DNA of 64,000 nt from an uncultured bacterium (lineage in GTDB: Bacteria; Bacillota; Clostridia; Lachnospirales; Lachnospiraceae), in assembly GCA_905214875.1 (NCBI GenBank), contig CAJMNR010000009.1:17983-81982 (forward strand). Direction: 5' to 3'. The notes under the pieces were generated by a model that worked only from the letters and a program-made list of their open reading frames with translations, was not told where the DNA came from and did not search any database. Shown here piece by piece: positions 35,649 through 44,751 of this stretch. The stretch's first letter is position 1, and every line of letters starts with the position of its first letter. Made by a program: the position numbers and the translations under genes.

Positions 35649-36713
35649 ATGAATATGGAAAATAAAAAAATAGATGTGGTTAGTATAATCATACCAGTAT
35701 ACAACGTAGAAAAGTACATAAAAAAATGTCTAGACAGTGTTATAAAACAAACATATAAAGATATTGAGATTATATTGGTAGATGATGGATCGACTGATAG
35801 TAGTGGGGAATTATGTGATTATTATGCGACAATTGACGACAGAGTTAAAGTCATTCACCAAGTAAATTCAGGAGTAAGTGTAGCAAGAAATCAAGGATTA
35901 AGTATCTGTACAGGCGATTTTATTACTTTTGTTGATCCAGATGACTGGATCGATGAAAATGCAATAGAAGAAATGTTAAGAACTGCTTTAGTACATAATG
36001 CAGATATTGTTATGTGTGAATTTTACTATCATCATAATGATGGAAAAACAGGAAAGACAAATAATACTAGATTATTGCAAGACCATAGATATTCAAAAGA
36101 TGAAATAATGAGTGACATTTTTCCAATATGTTGTTGTAGAGATTTAATTGAAGGAAATAATACTCCCCCCTTAATGGCTGTATGGAATAAGTTGTTTGCG
36201 CGTGAACTTATTTTAAAGTTTCAGTTTCATAACAAAATGACAATGTGGGAAGATTTTTATTTGGTGATTAAATGCTTAATGAATTGCAATGCAATTTATT
36301 ATACAAAGGAAAGTTATTATCATTATAGATGTTTGGATAATTCTGCATCACATAAGTTTAATATAGCTACTTTTGAAAGTAAAAAGTTATTAAATAAGTT
36401 GCTATATAAATACATTACTCTTAATAAAACTAACGAGGATGTCTTATACAAAGTTTTTTACTATAAGTGTATTTTAGATATTCTTACTGTATGTTACCGC
36501 GGATTTAATGGTGGAGTACCAGGTGGGTATAAGTCAATCAAAAAATATATTATTTCATATATAGACGATGAAATAAATTCAGCAGCAATAAACTATTATT
36601 CCAACAATAAAAAGGACTTCAATAGAAAATTCGAATTATTTCTATTGAGAAGGAAGTGGATTGAAGTAATTTATTTTATCGCAAAAGTAAAAAAATATAT
36701 GAAAAGATGCTGA
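35649..36713 (+). CDS. GT2-family glycosyltransferase
   Basis: A 354-residue GT-A enzyme. The N-terminal domain has SIIIPVYNVEKYIKKCLDSV, ILVDDGSTDSSGELCDYY, SGVSVARNQGL and the metal-binding FVDPDDWID (DxD-like). The C-terminal 150 residues are variable and lack transmembrane segments. It would add a sugar with inversion to the growing repeat unit. AGAGGATACG precedes the start, only 9 bases after the GT4 gene. Confidence 0.88.
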   Translation: MNMENKKIDVVSIIIPVYNVEKYIKKCLDSVIKQTYKDIEIILVDDGSTDSSGELCDYYATIDDRVKVIHQVNSGVSVARNQGLSICTGDFITFVDPDDWIDENAIEEMLRTALVHNADIVMCEFYYHHNDGKTGKTNNTRLLQDHRYSKDEIMSDIFPICCCRDLIEGNNTPPLMAVWNKLFARELILKFQFHNKMTMWEDFYLVIKCLMNCNAIYYTKESYYHYRCLDNSASHKFNIATFESKKLLNKLLYKYITLNKTNEDVLYKVFYYKCILDILTVCYRGFNGGVPGGYKSIKKYIISYIDDEINSAAINYYSNNKKDFNRKFELFLLRRKWIEVIYFIAKVKKYMKRC

Positions 36714-36825
36714 AGTAGTAAGAGATAAGATAAAATGGCTGTATTTACACAGACTACTCTAAAAGAAATGCTTTATACAAGAAGATTTAATGAAAAAAGA
36801 ACTATATATTGTAGAGGAAATGGTT

Positions 36826-38379
36826 ATGAATCGAAAACTAAATTCTTTAAAAAACATTATTTCAGGTGTTGGAGCACAATGTTTATTGCTAATTATGCAA
36901 TTTGTAACAAGAACGGTCTTTGTGTATACATTGTCGGCAGACTACCTTGGTGTCAATGGTTTATTTTCTAATATACTAGGAGTGTTGTCATTGGCAGAAT
37001 TAGGATTTGGAACAGCAATAATCTATAGCATGTATAAACCAGTTGCGACAAATGATGAACGTCAAATAGCAGGGCTGGTTAATTTTTATAAACGAATTTA
37101 TCGTGTGGTTGGAAGTATCGTTGCAATAGCTGGGTTAGCTTTAGTACCATTTCTAGACTATTTAATCAAGGATAAGCCGAATATTAGTCATCTTACATTT
37201 ATCTATTTACTATATCTTGCAGGAACAGTAAGCTCATATTTTTTAATATATAAAAGCATTATTATTGAGGCGCATCAAAAAAGATATGTGATAACAATTT
37301 ACCAGAAATGTATCGTGATTATCCAGAATATTATTCAAATTATTGTTTTACTATGTTTTCATAATTTTATACTCTACTTAATTATTCAAATTGTTATGGG
37401 CATACTTTCTAATTTCGTAGTTTCCATGAAAGCGGATAAAATGTATCCATATCTAAAAAAATACAAAGAGGTATATCCTTGTAAAGAAGTGAAGCAGGAA
37501 ATTGTTAAAAATACGGTGGCGATGTCCTGTCATAAGATAGGGACGGTTGTTGTATACAATACAGATAATATAATAATGTCTGCATTTGTAAGCTTGACAA
37601 GTGTTGGGTTATATTCGAACTATATGATGATTGTAACGAATATTAAAATACTCATTAATCTTATATTTAGTGCTTTTTCTGCAAGTATTGGAAACCTAGC
37701 AATCAGTGAGGAAGAAGAGAAATTATATAGTGTCTATAAAACATTGAATTTTTTGGGATTCTGGATTTTTAGTTACTGTACTGTTGCTTTTTATATCTTG
37801 CTATCACCTTTTATTAGTATTTGGATTGGAAACGAGTATGTGTTTTCAAACAGCGTTTTGTTTGTTATTCTTTTGATTTTTTACTTAACAGGTATGAGAC
37901 AAGTAACATTAAATTATAGGGATGCCTTGGGGTTGTTTTGGTATGATCGATATAAACCATTATTTGAATCATTAATTAATTTAGTAGTATCTATTGTGCT
38001 AGTAAAACGTTTTGGGATTATTGGAGTATTAGTTGGAACTGTAGTAGGTACGCTCTGCACATCGTTTTGGGTTGAACCGTATATATTGTTTAAGTATAAA
38101 TTTAAACGAAGTGTAGCTAACTTTTTTATAAAATATTTTATATATACGATCGTATTTGTAGTCTGTGGAGGAGTTACGTATTATATCGTAGATTCGGTTA
38201 ATGGGGGATTAGGAATGCTTTTAATAAAAGGGATTATCTTGACGTTGCTGTATAACATAATGATAGCATTAATTTTCTTTCGAAGTGAAGAATTTAAAAA
38301 CTTATTGGGGGCTCTTAAGGAAATGTGTTCGCATGTTAAAAAGAAAGAAAACGTTATAAGAAATGAGGTGGTACAATGA
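36826..38379 (+). CDS. Polysaccharide flippase (Wzx-like, MATE/MOP superfamily), copy 1
   Basis: A 517-residue protein with 12 or more transmembrane helices, beginning MNRKLNSLKNIISGVGAQC. It shares the blocks YLGVNGLFSNILGVLSLAELG and IYSMYKPVATND with the second flippase at 41919. It should move lipid-linked repeat units across the membrane. The start at 36826 follows GAGGAAATGGTT and agrees with the start pattern of the second copy; an ATG at 36790 gives 12 extra residues. The stop overlaps the next start codon (ATGA). Confidence 0.88.
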   Translation: MNRKLNSLKNIISGVGAQCLLLIMQFVTRTVFVYTLSADYLGVNGLFSNILGVLSLAELGFGTAIIYSMYKPVATNDERQIAGLVNFYKRIYRVVGSIVAIAGLALVPFLDYLIKDKPNISHLTFIYLLYLAGTVSSYFLIYKSIIIEAHQKRYVITIYQKCIVIIQNIIQIIVLLCFHNFILYLIIQIVMGILSNFVVSMKADKMYPYLKKYKEVYPCKEVKQEIVKNTVAMSCHKIGTVVVYNTDNIIMSAFVSLTSVGLYSNYMMIVTNIKILINLIFSAFSASIGNLAISEEEEKLYSVYKTLNFLGFWIFSYCTVAFYILLSPFISIWIGNEYVFSNSVLFVILLIFYLTGMRQVTLNYRDALGLFWYDRYKPLFESLINLVVSIVLVKRFGIIGVLVGTVVGTLCTSFWVEPYILFKYKFKRSVANFFIKYFIYTIVFVVCGGVTYYIVDSVNGGLGMLLIKGIILTLLYNIMIALIFFRSEEFKNLLGALKEMCSHVKKKENVIRNEVVQ

Positions 38380-38705
38380 CAAACGAGTTAAACGAGATTT
38401 TGAATTTAATTCGTTGTTTGATTTTAAATAAAGAGGATACAAATAAGGAAATAGAACAAGTAAATTGGAGTGATATGTTTTCTACAGCTTGTAGAAATAA
38501 CATAGCTCCATTTTTATTTGATGCAGTTACAAAACTTAATGAAAATACACCAATAGAGGAATCCATCCTACAGCAATGGAAAAATTTTCTCTTGCTAACT
38601 AAAGATGGGATAACTGAACAAGTTGTTATTACAAAAAATATCCGATTGCTAGCACTTAGAGAATCAGCAGGAGAATGGAGCAAGACTATAGTGAAACAAG
38701 AGTAG
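38376..38705 (+). pseudogene. Chimeric remnant: nucleotidyltransferase N-terminus joined to GT4 C-terminus
   Basis: The 109-residue frame is a fusion of two gene ends. Residues 1-70 match the N-terminus of the NTP_transf_5-like protein at 44752 (shared NWSDMFSTACRNNIAPFLFD). From about residue 75 on, DGITEQVVITKNIRLLALRE...EWSKTIVKQE matches the C-terminal end of a GT4 enzyme such as that at 32225 (DGITEQVKITES...EWAKEILKQ). Neither catalytic core is present. It is still in frame, with an ATGA overlap to the flippase, so a short product may be made, but it is best read as the scar of a recombination that removed the genes between the two parents. Confidence 0.75.
38460..38523 (+). repeat. 64-bp direct repeat, left copy
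   Basis: These 64 bases are identical to 44836-44899 except for one base (T at 38471 versus C at 44847). They lie in the remnant and in the intact nucleotidyltransferase gene. The intervening 6.4 kb holds two GT2 genes, a pyruvyl-transferase gene, a flippase and an FrhB-like gene. Confidence 0.9.
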
Positions 38706-38763
38706 AAAAGAACATTTTGTAAAGGAAAAATAGGTAGTAATATATATTTGGAGGGAGAGGAAA

Positions 38764-39738
38764 ATGTATAAAGAGAAATTAGTTAGTGTTATCGTTCCTA
38801 TATATAATGTTGAAGATTATTTACACGAATGTATTCGCAGTATTTTGAATCAGACATTTCAAGATTTTGAGTTAATTTTGGTGGATGATGGTGCTACTGA
38901 TAGTAGTGGTGAAATTTGTGATTACTATCAGTCTAATTATCCAGGCAAGGTATTTGTAATTCATAAAGCTAATGGTGGATTATCTGCTGCAAGAAATACT
39001 GGAATTCGTAGAGCAAGGGGAAAATATATTGCATTGATTGATGCAGATGATTATATTTGTCCAGAAATGCTAGAAGTACTAGTAAGCTTGATTTTGGAAC
39101 AAGATGCCGATATAGCAGCGTGTAAATATAGCAGCGTAAAAAAGCATAATGAGTTTCCTAGTAGTACAAATCAGGAGATTAGAGTATTATCAGGTGATGA
39201 ATTAATATATGGAGTTTATACGGCAACTTGTCCTAAAATTGATTTTGTTGCTTGGAATAAACTTTATAAAAAGGAACTTTTTGAAAAATACAAGATTTTT
39301 TACCCAGTGGGAAAGTATCATGAAGACGAATATACAACCCCTAGATTACTCCACGTATGTAAGAAAGTTGTAATTACGAATCAAAAATTATATTGTTATC
39401 GTCTTAGAGAAAATAGTATAGTGAATACTCCAAACTCTAAAAAAACATTTGACTATATAGAAGCGTTAGAAGAGACGATGCTTGAGTATAAGGAAAATGA
39501 AAAGTTAGCGGCATGCTCCTTATTTCGGTATATGGCAGTATTATATATGAACCGAAAAAAGTTTAGATTAAAAACTAAGGAGCGTTTTTTGATTAATAAA
39601 AAATTGAATCAATATATTCGGCTAGTTATTAATCAGAAAAAACTAAGTTTTAAGAGAAGATGGGGATTAGTAGCTGTAGCATTTTTAGCTAGGATAGAAT
39701 TAATTGCGATGAAGAAGACGACGAATTGTTTAAAGTGA
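38764..39738 (+). CDS. GT2-family glycosyltransferase
   Basis: A 324-residue GT-A enzyme: VSVIVPIYNVEDYLHECI, ILVDDGATDSSGEICDYY (Ala where Ser is usual), GGLSAARNTGI and the metal site LIDADDYI. The C-terminal region contains VAWNKLYKKELF and HEDEYTT motifs common to cell-surface GT2 enzymes. It follows the chimeric remnant with GGAGGGAGAGG as ribosome site and begins the 6.4-kb cassette between the direct repeats. Confidence 0.88.
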   Translation: MYKEKLVSVIVPIYNVEDYLHECIRSILNQTFQDFELILVDDGATDSSGEICDYYQSNYPGKVFVIHKANGGLSAARNTGIRRARGKYIALIDADDYICPEMLEVLVSLILEQDADIAACKYSSVKKHNEFPSSTNQEIRVLSGDELIYGVYTATCPKIDFVAWNKLYKKELFEKYKIFYPVGKYHEDEYTTPRLLHVCKKVVITNQKLYCYRLRENSIVNTPNSKKTFDYIEALEETMLEYKENEKLAACSLFRYMAVLYMNRKKFRLKTKERFLINKKLNQYIRLVINQKKLSFKRRWGLVAVAFLARIELIAMKKTTNCLK

Positions 39739-39774
39739 TGATTTCAACACTTACCAACGAAGAGGAGAGTAAAA

Positions 39775-40740
39775 ATGTTAGTATCCATTATTTTACCAAT
39801 GTATAATGCAGAAAAATATATAACAAATTGTCTAGAAAGCTTTGAACGTCAGAAATCAAATGAAATAGAGCTAGTTGTTGTCAATGACGGGTCAATAGAT
39901 AAAAGTGTTGATATATGCTTACTATATCAAAAACAAGATACAAGAATCAAAATAGTAAATCAACAGAATTCTGGTGTTAGTACAGCGCGAAATACTGGGA
40001 TTAAGTATGCTGTAGGGAAATACATATATTTTTTAGACAGTGATGATCAACTTTCAGACGAATTTTGTAAAGTAATTTTACAGTCGATAGAAACGGATTA
40101 TGATATATACTTTTTTAATTATTGGATGCAAAAATTAGAAGGAACCATAATACATACTAGGGACGATATTGGGGATGTCATAAATAATAATAAATTACTA
40201 GACTCAATATTTTTTACAAATTCCAATAATGAGGTGTGGTGTAACTTATATAAAAGGGAGGTAATTATATCAAATAACGTAGTTTTTGAAGATGGGATGA
40301 AGATGGGAGAAGACTTATTGTTTAATCTAGCGTATGTTAGAAATATACATTCTGCAGTATATATAGCTAAGCCCATATACATATATAACTCAATAAATGA
40401 GAATAGTGCAATGCATGTTTCTAGAATAGAGTATATAAATGATTATATACACATTTATAAATATGTAATGGATAATTACGGCAATTGTGGGTATAATTCT
40501 GGTTTACTAGATATAGAGACTTACTTAAATGCAATATTTAGAACATTGCTAAATTCAAAGTATCATAAGAACGAAAGTACTGTAAAAGACTTTAAGAACA
40601 GTCCCCTTTTCATTGATTTAATTAATTACAAATTTCAAAGACTTATTCCTAATCTAAAAAAAAGATTTTTAAGATTTCACCTCTATAGAAATAAATTACT
40701 TATGAATGCGATTAGGTGGACAATCTATAAAGGTAAATAA
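39775..40740 (+). CDS. GT2-family glycosyltransferase
   Basis: A 321-residue GT-A enzyme with SIILPMYNAEKYITNCLESF, VVVNDGSIDKS, SGVSTARNTGI and the metal-binding FLDSDDQLS. The C-terminus has the VWCNLYKREVI and MGEDLLFNLAY pattern of the family. It has AGAGGAGAG upstream. It belongs to the cassette between the two direct repeats, where the base composition is by eye even more AT-rich than in the flanks. Confidence 0.88.
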   Translation: MLVSIILPMYNAEKYITNCLESFERQKSNEIELVVVNDGSIDKSVDICLLYQKQDTRIKIVNQQNSGVSTARNTGIKYAVGKYIYFLDSDDQLSDEFCKVILQSIETDYDIYFFNYWMQKLEGTIIHTRDDIGDVINNNKLLDSIFFTNSNNEVWCNLYKREVIISNNVVFEDGMKMGEDLLFNLAYVRNIHSAVYIAKPIYIYNSINENSAMHVSRIEYINDYIHIYKYVMDNYGNCGYNSGLLDIETYLNAIFRTLLNSKYHKNESTVKDFKNSPLFIDLINYKFQRLIPNLKKRFLRFHLYRNKLLMNAIRWTIYKGK

Positions 40741-40759
40741 AAGCGAGAGGAGTATACTT

Positions 40760-41869
40760 ATGAATAAGGTTTGTAAACCGATTGCTATCGTTACACTAAC
40801 AAAAGATTTTAATTATGGTAATAGATTACAGAACTATGCTGTACAGCAAATAATAGAAAATATGGGATATGAAGTGCGTACTTTGTTTAATTTAACCGAT
40901 AGTGAATACATGAAACATAAGTCATTTAAGGAATGGATAAAATACATTATTAACTATAAAGATGCAAGAGTATATTTGAAAATTGCACGTATGTTTAATA
41001 AGTTTAATAAAAAGTATATATATTTTGGAGAAAAAATTATTAAAAATGGTGATTTGAACTATTTAAACAATTGTTATGATGCCTTTGTAACAGGTAGCGA
41101 TCAGGTTTGGAATCCAAATTGGAGCTTTTTATCAGATATAGAGTATTTAGGATTTGTTGAAGATAACATAAAAAAAATTTCACTTTCATCAAGTTTTGGT
41201 GTAAATGAAATTCCTGAAAGTAAACGTGAGGAAGTTTCACGGTATTTGAAAAGAATTGATTTTATTTCCGTTAGAGAAGAGGCTGGAGCTGAAATTGTGC
41301 GAAAACTTGTTAATAGAACTTCAAAGGTTTTGATTGATCCTACAATGTACATTTCTTTAGAAAAATGGATTGGTATTGAAAGAAAACCTAAAGAATTAGC
41401 AAAAGAGGAATATGTATTAATATATATATTGGGATCACATAACAGCGAAGTTTATGAAAAGATTTTTGAGTTTACTAAAAAGAAAAATATAAAAATATAT
41501 AATTTAGCTAGGAATAGATTAAATGATAAAATTCCTATAGGACCAGAGGAATTTTTGTATCTCATACATAATGCCAAGTATGTTGTAACGGATTCGTTTC
41601 ATGGAAGTGTTTTTTCAATATTATTTAAAACAGATTTTTATGTATTTAAAAGAGAGAATAATAAAGAAGACATGAGCAGCAGAATTGTGACATTATTACG
41701 TAAGATGCATCTTAGTAATCGTTTTGTTCATGCACGTGCTATGGATTTTGAAAATAGAATATCTGCCGATGTATGGCACGAGACAGAAGAGTGTTTAGCT
41801 ATAGAGCAGAAATGCTTTAAAGAATATATTGAGAGTGCCTTAGATGGTGAGGGTTTCCGATATATGTAA
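40760..41869 (+). CDS. Polysaccharide pyruvyl transferase family protein (copy 2)
   Basis: A 369-residue relative of the protein at 27615. Common motifs are the N-terminal FNYGNRLQNYAVQQII, VTGSDQVWNPNW, KKISLSSSFG and TDSFHGSVFSILFK. A FrhB-like iron-sulfur protein follows two genes later; the two families are often neighbours in polysaccharide loci of Clostridia and Bacteroidetes. The start at 40760 has GAGAGGAG upstream, so the longer frame from 40706 that overlaps the GT2 gene is not used. Confidence 0.8.
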   Translation: MNKVCKPIAIVTLTKDFNYGNRLQNYAVQQIIENMGYEVRTLFNLTDSEYMKHKSFKEWIKYIINYKDARVYLKIARMFNKFNKKYIYFGEKIIKNGDLNYLNNCYDAFVTGSDQVWNPNWSFLSDIEYLGFVEDNIKKISLSSSFGVNEIPESKREEVSRYLKRIDFISVREEAGAEIVRKLVNRTSKVLIDPTMYISLEKWIGIERKPKELAKEEYVLIYILGSHNSEVYEKIFEFTKKKNIKIYNLARNRLNDKIPIGPEEFLYLIHNAKYVVTDSFHGSVFSILFKTDFYVFKRENNKEDMSSRIVTLLRKMHLSNRFVHARAMDFENRISADVWHETEECLAIEQKCFKEYIESALDGEGFRYM

Positions 41870-41918
41870 AATATATAAAATGTTAGAATAGAACTAAAAG
41901 TTTCTTATGGAGGAGCAA

Positions 41919-43496
41919 ATGAAGATAAATAGAACACAAAACGCATTTAGAAATATATTATTTGGTGGAGTGCTTAAAGCATATCAGATATTAGTTCCGT
42001 TCATTATGCGAACTGTTATGTTATATATTTTGGGTGTACAGTATTTAGGTTTAAATAGTTTATTTGTTTCCATATTGCAAGTTTTAAATTTGGCTGAGTT
42101 AGGAATTGGTACTGCAATTACATACAGTATGTATAAGCCTATTGCTGAAGATGATACCGAACGTATATGTGCATTACTTAATTTGTATAAAACCTATTAT
42201 CGAATAATTGGGAGCATTATAGGGGGGATTGGAATTGTATTATTACCAGTTATTCCAAAAGTTATTACAGGTGATATACCGGATGGATTAAACATTTACA
42301 TATTATACTTGCTTAATCTGGCATCTACAGTTGCGTCGTATTGGCTATTTGCTTATAAGGGCAGTTTGTTAAGTGCACATCAAAGAAATGATATTACGAG
42401 CAAGATTACTTTAGTAACAAATAGCTTACAGTATATTTTTCAAATAATTGTTCTAGTATTCTTGAAAAACTATTATGGGTTTTTGGTAGTTGCAGTATTA
42501 TCTCAATTAGGGACGAATATAATAACGTCATTTATAGTAGATAAAAAGTATCCTCAATATCGTCCAATTGGTAAATTGGATAAAGAGGAAGTTAAAGAAA
42601 TAAATCATAGAGTACGGGATTTGTTCACTTCTAAAGTAGGAACAATAATAGTCAATTCTGCTGATTCTATAGTTATCTCGAGCTTTTTAGGATTAACGAT
42701 GTTAGCGCTTTACCAAAATTATTTTTATATTATGAGTTCAATCATTGGATTTGTGAGTATAATTTTTGCCGCATGTACAGCAGGAATAGGAAATAGTATA
42801 TTGGTTGAAACAAAAGAGAAAAACTATAACGATTTATGCCAATTTACATTTATTATTTGTTGGATTGCAGGTTTTTGTGTATGCTGTTTATTATGTTTAT
42901 ATCAACCTTTTATGGAAATCTGGGTGGGAAAGGAACTGCTTTTACATTTTAGAATGGTTATATGTTTTTGTATATATTACTTTATATATGAAATAAATCA
43001 ACTGCTCAATGTATATAAAGATGCAGCTGGCATTTGGCATGAAGATCGGTTTCGTCCACTTATAACAGCATTAGCGAATTTGGGAATGAATTTGATTATG
43101 GTACAATTTTGGGGGTTGTATGGAATTTTGTTATCTACAGTATTATCAACACTAATAATAGGTATGCCATGGCTTTTGCATAATTTATTCACGTTGCTTT
43201 TTTCAAAAGAATATTTAAGTAAATATTTAAAGCAACTGTTAATATATATCACAACAGTGTTTATAGCATGCAGCATAACATACTGGTTATGTGGTTTTAT
43301 AAAAGTGTCAGGATGGTCACTGATAATTTTTAGAGGAATTTTATGTTGCATAGTTCCTAATGCTATATTTTTATGTGTTTATCATAAAATACCGGCATTC
43401 GAGAAAAGCTTGATGATTTTAAATAGGGTAACTAAGGGAAGAATCAGAATTATTGGTATTTTTATCAAAAGTATATCTAATGATCTAACTAGTTAG
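41919..43496 (+). CDS. Polysaccharide flippase (Wzx-like, MATE/MOP superfamily), copy 2
   Basis: A 525-residue polytopic protein starting MKINRTQNAFRNILFG. Shared blocks with copy 1 are YLGLNSLFVSILQVLNLAELGIGTAITYSMYKP, split by only a few changes. The start at 41919 has GGAGGAG 3-9 bases upstream; the ATG at 41907 is part of that ribosome site. Two flippases in one locus suggest either two glycan chains or a cassette brought in by recombination. Confidence 0.88.
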   Translation: MKINRTQNAFRNILFGGVLKAYQILVPFIMRTVMLYILGVQYLGLNSLFVSILQVLNLAELGIGTAITYSMYKPIAEDDTERICALLNLYKTYYRIIGSIIGGIGIVLLPVIPKVITGDIPDGLNIYILYLLNLASTVASYWLFAYKGSLLSAHQRNDITSKITLVTNSLQYIFQIIVLVFLKNYYGFLVVAVLSQLGTNIITSFIVDKKYPQYRPIGKLDKEEVKEINHRVRDLFTSKVGTIIVNSADSIVISSFLGLTMLALYQNYFYIMSSIIGFVSIIFAACTAGIGNSILVETKEKNYNDLCQFTFIICWIAGFCVCCLLCLYQPFMEIWVGKELLLHFRMVICFCIYYFIYEINQLLNVYKDAAGIWHEDRFRPLITALANLGMNLIMVQFWGLYGILLSTVLSTLIIGMPWLLHNLFTLLFSKEYLSKYLKQLLIYITTVFIACSITYWLCGFIKVSGWSLIIFRGILCCIVPNAIFLCVYHKIPAFEKSLMILNRVTKGRIRIIGIFIKSISNDLTS

Positions 43497-43516
43497 GTTT
43501 GGTCAGGAGGGAGTAT

Positions 43517-44686
43517 ATGTTAGTAAATAAGTGTTGTGGATGTGGCGCATGTGTACAAGCTTGTAGTAAAAACTGTATCAGCTTACAAGAAGATGATGAA
43601 GGCTTTCTTTATCCTGTCGTTAATACAGAAAAATGTACTAACTGCAATCGTTGCTCAATGGTTTGTCCGATTACTCACATCAAGAATGAAAAGTTGCAAG
43701 AAAAAAAACAATTAAAAGCATATGCAGTATATGCATCAGATGATGAAATAAGAAAGCAAAGTTCCTCGGGAGGTGTATTTTCTTTAGTTGCAAATATGAT
43801 ACTTGATGAAGGTGGTATTGTATTTGGTGCTGCATTTGATGAAGAAAATATGGTGCATCATATTGCAGTGAATAGAAAGGAAGATTTATATAAATTAAGA
43901 GGAAGTAAGTACTTGCAAAGTCGAATAGAGAATACTTACAGTATGACTAAAAAATTTCTGAATGCCGGAAAACGGGTACTTTTTACAGGAACAGCTTGTC
44001 AAATTAGCGGCTTAAAAGGTTATTTGGGAAAGGAATATGAACGTTTAATTACGATGGATATATTATGTCATGGAGTTCCCAGTCCTAAAGTTTGGAAAAA
44101 ATATTTACAATGTCATGAGAATAAGATGGGAGCAAAGGTATCATCTATTAATTTCAGAAACAAAGAGTTTGGGTGGAAAAATTATTCGATGAAGATTAGT
44201 TTTACTAATGATAAAGTTTATAAACGAAAATTTACCGAAGATGAGTATATGAAATTATTTTTGAAAAATTTCTGTTTGCGGCCATCCTGTTATGAGTGTA
44301 AGTTTAAAGAATTAGATCGGGATTCAGATATTACCATTGGTGATTGTTGGGGAATTGAGAAAATATTTCCTGAAATGGATGATGATAGAGGAATATCAGT
44401 AGTTATTATACATAATAAAAAGGGACAAGAAATACTCGATTCGATCAAGGCAGAGATTAAAATGTGTGAGGCCGAAGTAAATACGATATTACCTCCCTCG
44501 GCTGACAGTAGGAAATCGGTTACAAAACCTGACAAGCGTGAAAAAATATTTGAAAACATTAATAAGGGAAAAGATATTAATTTCCTTATGAAATTAATAG
44601 AACCAAGTCTCGTCGAGAAGATAGGAAGAAAGATTAAGAGATATATAAGGTGTTTTTTTAGAAAGGTAAAGATAATACATGTATAA
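43517..44686 (+). CDS. FrhB-like iron-sulfur oxidoreductase of polysaccharide loci
   Basis: A 389-residue protein with two [4Fe-4S] ferredoxin motifs at the N-terminus (CCGCGACVQACSKNC and CTNCNRCSMVCP). A coenzyme F420 hydrogenase/dehydrogenase beta-subunit-type domain follows (SSSGGVFSLVANMILD, TGTACQISGLKGYL, DILCHGVPSPKVWKKYL, and CxxC-rich RPSCYECKF). Members that sit in surface-polysaccharide loci have unknown reactions, perhaps redox changes of a sugar. CAGGAGGGAG precedes the ATG at 43517. It is part of the cassette between the direct repeats. Confidence 0.82.
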   Translation: MLVNKCCGCGACVQACSKNCISLQEDDEGFLYPVVNTEKCTNCNRCSMVCPITHIKNEKLQEKKQLKAYAVYASDDEIRKQSSSGGVFSLVANMILDEGGIVFGAAFDEENMVHHIAVNRKEDLYKLRGSKYLQSRIENTYSMTKKFLNAGKRVLFTGTACQISGLKGYLGKEYERLITMDILCHGVPSPKVWKKYLQCHENKMGAKVSSINFRNKEFGWKNYSMKISFTNDKVYKRKFTEDEYMKLFLKNFCLRPSCYECKFKELDRDSDITIGDCWGIEKIFPEMDDDRGISVVIIHNKKGQEILDSIKAEIKMCEAEVNTILPPSADSRKSVTKPDKREKIFENINKGKDINFLMKLIEPSLVEKIGRKIKRYIRCFFRKVKIIHV

Positions 44687-44751
44687 AATCGTTGTGTTAT
44701 TTAAGAGTTGGTTTTATCAAATGATTAGCTTTATACTAGGAGGGGAGTAAG

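Noticed and set aside
36735..36971. 78-codon frame across the flippase start
   Set aside because: Out of phase with the flippase, atypical composition; a shadow of it.
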